From assembly GCA_943354465.1 (NCBI GenBank), contig CALRCC010000025.1:1-8189 (forward strand): a stretch of 8,189 nt of DNA, written 5' to 3'. Within the stretch, counting starts at the first letter, position 1. Each line of letters begins with the position of its first letter. Source of the DNA: Candidatus Ryanbacteria bacterium. GTDB taxonomy: Bacteria; Patescibacteriota; Minisyncoccia; Ryanbacterales; GWA2-47-10b. Made by a program: the position numbers and the translations under genes. Positions 6,080 through 8,189 of the stretch are shown in pieces. The notes under the pieces are model-generated. The model saw nothing but the letters and a program-made list of their open reading frames with translations, did no database searches and had not been told where the DNA came from.

Positions 6080-6088
6080 AGTATACCA
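6080..6088 (-). promoter_or_regulatory. Extended -10 promoter for the seven-helix protein
   Basis: Minus-strand TGGTATACT carries the TGn extension plus TATACT (6080-6085), 6 nt before the ATG at 6073. An extended -10 can work without a good -35, which is lacking here. The predicted start coincides with the start codon. Confidence 0.5.
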
Positions 6089-6100
6089 TCAGACACAAAA

Positions 6101-6310
6101 TCACGCCTCTGGCGGTTTTTCGTCTTCGCTAGTTTTTGATTTTTTACCGAACCATGCCATCACCCTGTCTTTAGCGACAATACGTATGCCCAAAAGCTCA
6201 AGCCCAATAATCGCGAGCCAAGCACCCGGCGTGAGCGGTGTTAAAAGAGCCGCAAGCCCAATTATTATGAGAATAACCCCGAGCGCCTTTTTACCAGTAC
6301 GAGCTATCAT
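6101..6310 (-). CDS. Small PGPGW-like two-helix membrane protein
   Basis: The 69-residue protein has a basic N-terminus (MIARTGKK), a helical hairpin (about 9-25 and 29-45) turned by PLTPGAW (25-31), and a charged C-terminal tail (GKKSKTSEDEKPPEA). The hairpin with a Pro-Gly-x-Trp turn followed by a GLELL helix resembles the PGPGW family of putative transmembrane proteins, whose role is unknown. Here the turn reads TPGAW rather than PGPGW, so the assignment is tentative. The ATG at 6310 has TATAGT 6 nt upstream. It lies 51 nt downstream of tRNA-Ser and leads the block that runs into infB. Confidence 0.62.
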   Translation of the reverse strand: MIARTGKKALGVILIIIGLAALLTPLTPGAWLAIIGLELLGIRIVAKDRVMAWFGKKSKTSEDEKPPEA

Positions 6311-6316
6311 ACTTGC

Positions 6317-6344
6317 ACTATACTACGATATCTACCGTATACAA
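6317..6344 (-). promoter_or_regulatory. Promoter of the PGPGW-like gene, apparently leaderless
   Basis: Minus-strand TTGTAT (6339-6344), a 16-nt spacer and TATAGT (6317-6322). The -10 ends 6 nt before the ATG at 6310, so the predicted transcript starts at the start codon. Confidence 0.5.
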
Positions 6345-6361
6345 GATGGGCATCTTTTCCT

Positions 6362-6451
6362 TGGCGGAGGAGGTGAGATTCGAACTCACGATACGGTTTC
6401 CCGTATACCGCTTTTCGAGAGCGGCGCTTTCAACCACTCAGCCACTCCTCC
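6362..6451 (-). tRNA. trnS: tRNA-Ser(CGA), encoded CCA
   Basis: Acceptor GGAGGAG/CTCCTCC, anticodon stem CCGCT/AGCGG with loop CTCGAAA (anticodon CGA, reads UCG), a long variable arm TATACGGGAAACCGTA, GAGTTCGAATCTC T-arm, and discriminator G as expected for serine. CCA follows directly (6362-6364). A perfect TATAAT lies 6 nt upstream of the 5' base, so transcription may start at the mature 5' end. Confidence 0.95.
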
Positions 6452-6480
6452 CTTTTCATTATATACGACATCGGTATAAT
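6452..6480. promoter_or_regulatory. Overlapping divergent promoters: tRNA-Ser (-) and methyltransferase (+)
   Basis: Minus strand: TATAAT at 6458-6463, with a weak TTCACT at 6483-6488 (19-nt spacer), pointing to a start at about 6451. Plus strand: TTTTCA at 6453-6458, a 16-nt spacer and TATAAT at 6475-6480, pointing to a start at about 6487. The -35 of each overlaps the -10 or start region of the other. Confidence 0.55.
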
Positions 6481-6495
6481 AGAGTGAACGTCGCT

Positions 6496-7050
6496 ATGAA
6501 TCAAGTACACTTTTTAAAAAGCTTTCTAAAAGACCGCAATGTAGCGGCAGTTGCCGAGACTTCGCGCGCGACTGTGCGTAAAATTTTAAGTAAGATTGAT
6601 TTCAGCAAAGATCTCACAGTTGTTGAATATGGTCCAGGTACTGGGGTATGCTCACTGCCTGTTTTAGAACGACTTTCTCCAAACTCCAGATTTATCGGTA
6701 TTGAATCAAACGCTGATTTTGCGCGCCAACTACGAAAAGTCGAAGATCCACGCTTAACCGTTGTTGAGGGCGATGCGCGCGACATAGACACAATATTGAA
6801 AAAACTCGGGCTGCCTGCGGCAGATATTGTCATATCCAGTATTCCATTTACATTTTTTTCTCCAGCAATGCGTCGTGATCTTGTGTGTCGCACTGCGTCC
6901 GTCATAAACCCAGGGGGTGCATTTTTGGTCTACCAGTACTCTCCTCTTATGAAAGGATATTTGGCAGAATCATTCCCCATAGTACGCTTATCATTCTCAC
7001 CTCTAAACATACCTGGCGTCTTTATAATGGAAGCGCGTAAATCTTTTTAA
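6496..7050 (+). CDS. SAM-dependent methyltransferase, phospholipid N-methyltransferase (PmtA)-like
   Basis: The 184-residue protein opens with FLKSFLKDRNVAAVAETSRA (6-25), matching the N-terminal helix of PmtA-type enzymes (FLxxxLxxPxxVGAxxPSSR). A Rossmann fold follows: motif I VVEYGPGTG (42-50), the acidic residue E70 in GIESN for the SAM ribose, GDARDI (92-97), and VISSIPF (112-118) as the family's catalytic-side strand. PmtA proteins methylate phosphatidylethanolamine at the membrane; an rRNA dimethylase-like role is less likely because no NPPY/NLPY motif is seen. The open frame extends back to 6313 across tRNA-Ser, but ATG 6496, just after a TATAAT box, gives the natural N-terminus; GTG 6484 is too close to that box. 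The gene is monocistronic, ending at a hairpin terminator. The true substrate is unproven. Confidence 0.75.
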   Translation: MNQVHFLKSFLKDRNVAAVAETSRATVRKILSKIDFSKDLTVVEYGPGTGVCSLPVLERLSPNSRFIGIESNADFARQLRKVEDPRLTVVEGDARDIDTILKKLGLPAADIVISSIPFTFFSPAMRRDLVCRTASVINPGGAFLVYQYSPLMKGYLAESFPIVRLSFSPLNIPGVFIMEARKSF

Positions 7051-7053
7051 GCA

Positions 7054-7079
7054 AAAATACCACCTGATGGTGGTATTTT
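7054..7079. terminator. Bidirectional Rho-independent terminator
   Basis: The 11-bp hairpin AAAATACCACC-TGAT-GGTGGTATTTT begins 4 nt after the methyltransferase stop. It has A/T arms that give a U-tract on either strand, so it can also end the convergent sigma-factor operon, whose last gene stops at 7120. Confidence 0.8.
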
Positions 7080-7119
7080 ATATTACCGAGCGAATAATTG
7101 AGATTGACCTTTCTCTATA

Positions 7120-7503
7120 TTAAATAACGCGACTAGCTCCTAAAAAGTTTCCGCGCATATGACGCATAATATTTGCCATATCTCTCGCTATGAGCCAGCT
7201 CGAAGCAGCGGCGCCCACAATAAATAACTTGATCATATGATCAGTATTTACCAAGATATCAGAGAGATATCTCATAAAACTAATAAACGAATGATCAGTT
7301 GCTCTTTCAGTCATATTTGCAAAAACTCCGCCGAATGACATATATCCCTGTACCGCGCTGACGATAAATACGATCGTCGCTATCTCAAGCACCAAAATCG
7401 GCAATACACGGCGCACAAGCCACATGCCGTATACACGGCGCATGGTACGCGACTTGAGACGGCGCGCGCGGAGATCTGTCATCATGTGATGTGAATGGTC
7501 CAT
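7120..7503 (-). CDS. Two-helix membrane protein following the ECF sigma factor
   Basis: The 127-residue protein has a His/Met/Arg-rich N-terminus (MDHSHHMMTDLRARRLKSR), helix 1 at about 32-56, a roughly 32-residue loop with one NMTE, helix 2 at about 89-107, and a basic tail. I recognise no family. The ATG follows the sigma-factor stop after one base (TAATATG), so translation is almost certainly coupled. This position is where membrane anti-sigma factors usually sit, which makes a sigma-binding role possible, but no zinc-finger (HxxxCxxC) anti-sigma domain is present. The basic N-terminus of about 30 residues would be the cytosolic part. An unrelated small membrane protein is the alternative. 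Confidence 0.7.
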   Translation of the reverse strand: MDHSHHMMTDLRARRLKSRTMRRVYGMWLVRRVLPILVLEIATIVFIVSAVQGYMSFGGVFANMTERATDHSFISFMRYLSDILVNTDHMIKLFIVGAAASSWLIARDMANIMRHMRGNFLGASRVI

Positions 7504-7504
7504 A

Positions 7505-8059
7505 TTATTGTGTTAAAGGCACTATTTCTTTCATAATGCGCTTTGCTCGGAAAAGACGCATTTTGAGTGTTGAGAGAGAAAGATTTTCTTCGCGAGCTAT
7601 ATCAGCATACGACTTGTCTTCTATATAATACGCGCATACAACGCGCCGTAAATCCGCAGGCAATCTGTCGAGTAATTTTTCCGCAGTCATCTTTTGATCA
7701 AGTATAGATGATAAAACCTCATCAACTCCGAGATTCTCATAATGATCTGGCTCCAAAAGAGTAAAGCGCTCGCGCTCTCGTTTTAATTTTCTATAATGCG
7801 AGATTGCTTTGTTGATCACTACACGGTATGCCCAGCTCTTAAAACTCGCGCCTTCCTGCTTTTTAAACTTCGTCGCGTTACGATAGATGTCGCAAAACGC
7901 CTCTTGCACGATATCTTCGGCTTCTTGTGGATTTCGTACAATGCCGTACGCGACACGCAAAAACGGCCGTTGATATTTATCTACCAAAAGCGCGAACTGC
8001 TCTGGGTCATCGAGTGACGCTGTCAGTATATCCTCGTCGTGTTGTACGGTTTCGTTCAT
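7505..8059 (-). CDS. ECF-type sigma-70 factor (RpoE-like)
   Basis: The 184-residue protein has only sigma regions 2 and 4, as expected for the extracytoplasmic-function group. Region 2 covers about 22-92, with the core-binding RNPQEAEDIVQEAFCDIYR (42-60) and the -10-recognising SFKSWAYRVVINKAISHYRK (72-91). A linker follows, then region 4 at about 128-180, with the helix-turn-helix KSYADIAREENLSLSTLKMR (149-168). It directs RNA polymerase to a small regulon, typically envelope- or stress-related. It is coupled to the downstream membrane protein. The upstream region (8060-8134) contains a TATACT (8088-8093, minus) that would give a leader of about 22 nt, but no convincing -35. Confidence 0.93.
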   Translation of the reverse strand: MNETVQHDEDILTASLDDPEQFALLVDKYQRPFLRVAYGIVRNPQEAEDIVQEAFCDIYRNATKFKKQEGASFKSWAYRVVINKAISHYRKLKRERERFTLLEPDHYENLGVDEVLSSILDQKMTAEKLLDRLPADLRRVVCAYYIEDKSYADIAREENLSLSTLKMRLFRAKRIMKEIVPLTQ

Positions 8060-8134
8060 AAAAACATGCTTATTCTTGTATGTATATAGTATATAACGGT
8101 ATACCTAAAAAGAAAGTCACTCTTATAAAAACCT

Positions 8135-8189
8135 TTATTTCACAGGCCTTTTAAGCTCGTCCGCAACTATTTTACCATCGACGAGAGTA
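8135..8189 (-). CDS. C-terminal end of a protein, possibly an ABC-transporter ATPase (partial)
   Basis: An open minus-strand frame enters from the right edge and ends in TAA at 8135-8137, giving TLVDGKIVADELKRPVK. Its I/V-x-x-x-DGKIV-x-D pattern resembles the closing strand of MacB/LolD-type ABC ATPases (usually after the ADRII segment). Only 17 residues are visible, so even its being a gene is not certain. It lies 75 nt upstream of the sigma factor on the same strand; no terminator hairpin is evident between them. Confidence 0.4.
   Translation of the reverse strand, partial: TLVDGKIVADELKRPVK

Noticed and set aside
6313..6495. A longer N-terminus for the methyltransferase
   Set aside because: It would be translated from tRNA-Ser and its promoter region; homology to PmtA-type enzymes begins right after ATG 6496.
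8135..8189. Start of folD (VDGKIVADELK resembles the FolD N-terminus)
   Set aside because: A stop codon follows within six residues, so this must be the C-terminal end of a protein entering from the right.
1..8189. CRISPR array, insertion sequence or toxin-antitoxin pair
   Set aside because: No regularly spaced direct repeats, transposase motifs or small paired toxin/antitoxin genes were seen on either strand.

Overview
The window looks like chromosome from a Candidate Phyla Radiation (Patescibacteria) bacterium, probably of the Parcubacteria type. This is inferred from gene content and gene style; no rRNA is present to confirm it. The pointers are a tandem set of small two-helix type IV secretion pilin-like proteins, a minimal IF-2 with no N-terminal extension, a short RbfA, a LAGLIDADG homing endonuclease, and a lack of convincing Shine-Dalgarno sites at any start. 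Several genes instead have a -10 hexamer a fixed 6 nt before the start, which suggests leaderless transcripts. TGA acts as a stop codon (an ATGA stop/start overlap at 880-883), so standard bacterial code 11 fits.

Layout. 1-1916 (+): the 3' end of a cysteine-rich, probably secreted M15-like peptidase, followed by four consecutive paralogous pilin-like proteins. The cassette ends at a perfect 42-bp palindromic terminator shared with the opposite strand. 1984-6451 (-): a long colinear block that reads, in transcription order, tRNA-Ser(CGA), a small PGPGW-like membrane protein, a seven-helix membrane protein, a DUF4446 protein, infB, rbfA, a LAGLIDADG endonuclease, then tRNA-Cys, tRNA-Leu(TAG), tRNA-Gly and tRNA-Leu(TAA). 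The endonuclease stop codon lies inside the tRNA-Cys gene. 6475-7050 (+): a phospholipid N-methyltransferase-like enzyme whose promoter overlaps the divergent tRNA-Ser promoter. It ends at a second bidirectional hairpin. 7120-8059 (-): an ECF sigma factor tightly followed by a two-helix membrane protein that could be its membrane partner. 8135-8189 (-): the last residues of a further protein, possibly an ABC-transporter ATPase.

How it fits together. The left part encodes cell-surface pilus or secretion components plus a wall hydrolase. The centre is translation machinery (IF-2, RbfA, five tRNAs) carrying a selfish homing endonuclease wedged against tRNA-Cys. The right part is envelope modification and envelope-linked transcription control. 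The most unusual points are the repeated TATNNT-N6-start arrangement (including one tRNA whose predicted transcription start is its own first base), the endonuclease/tRNA-Cys overlap, and the diversified pilin array.
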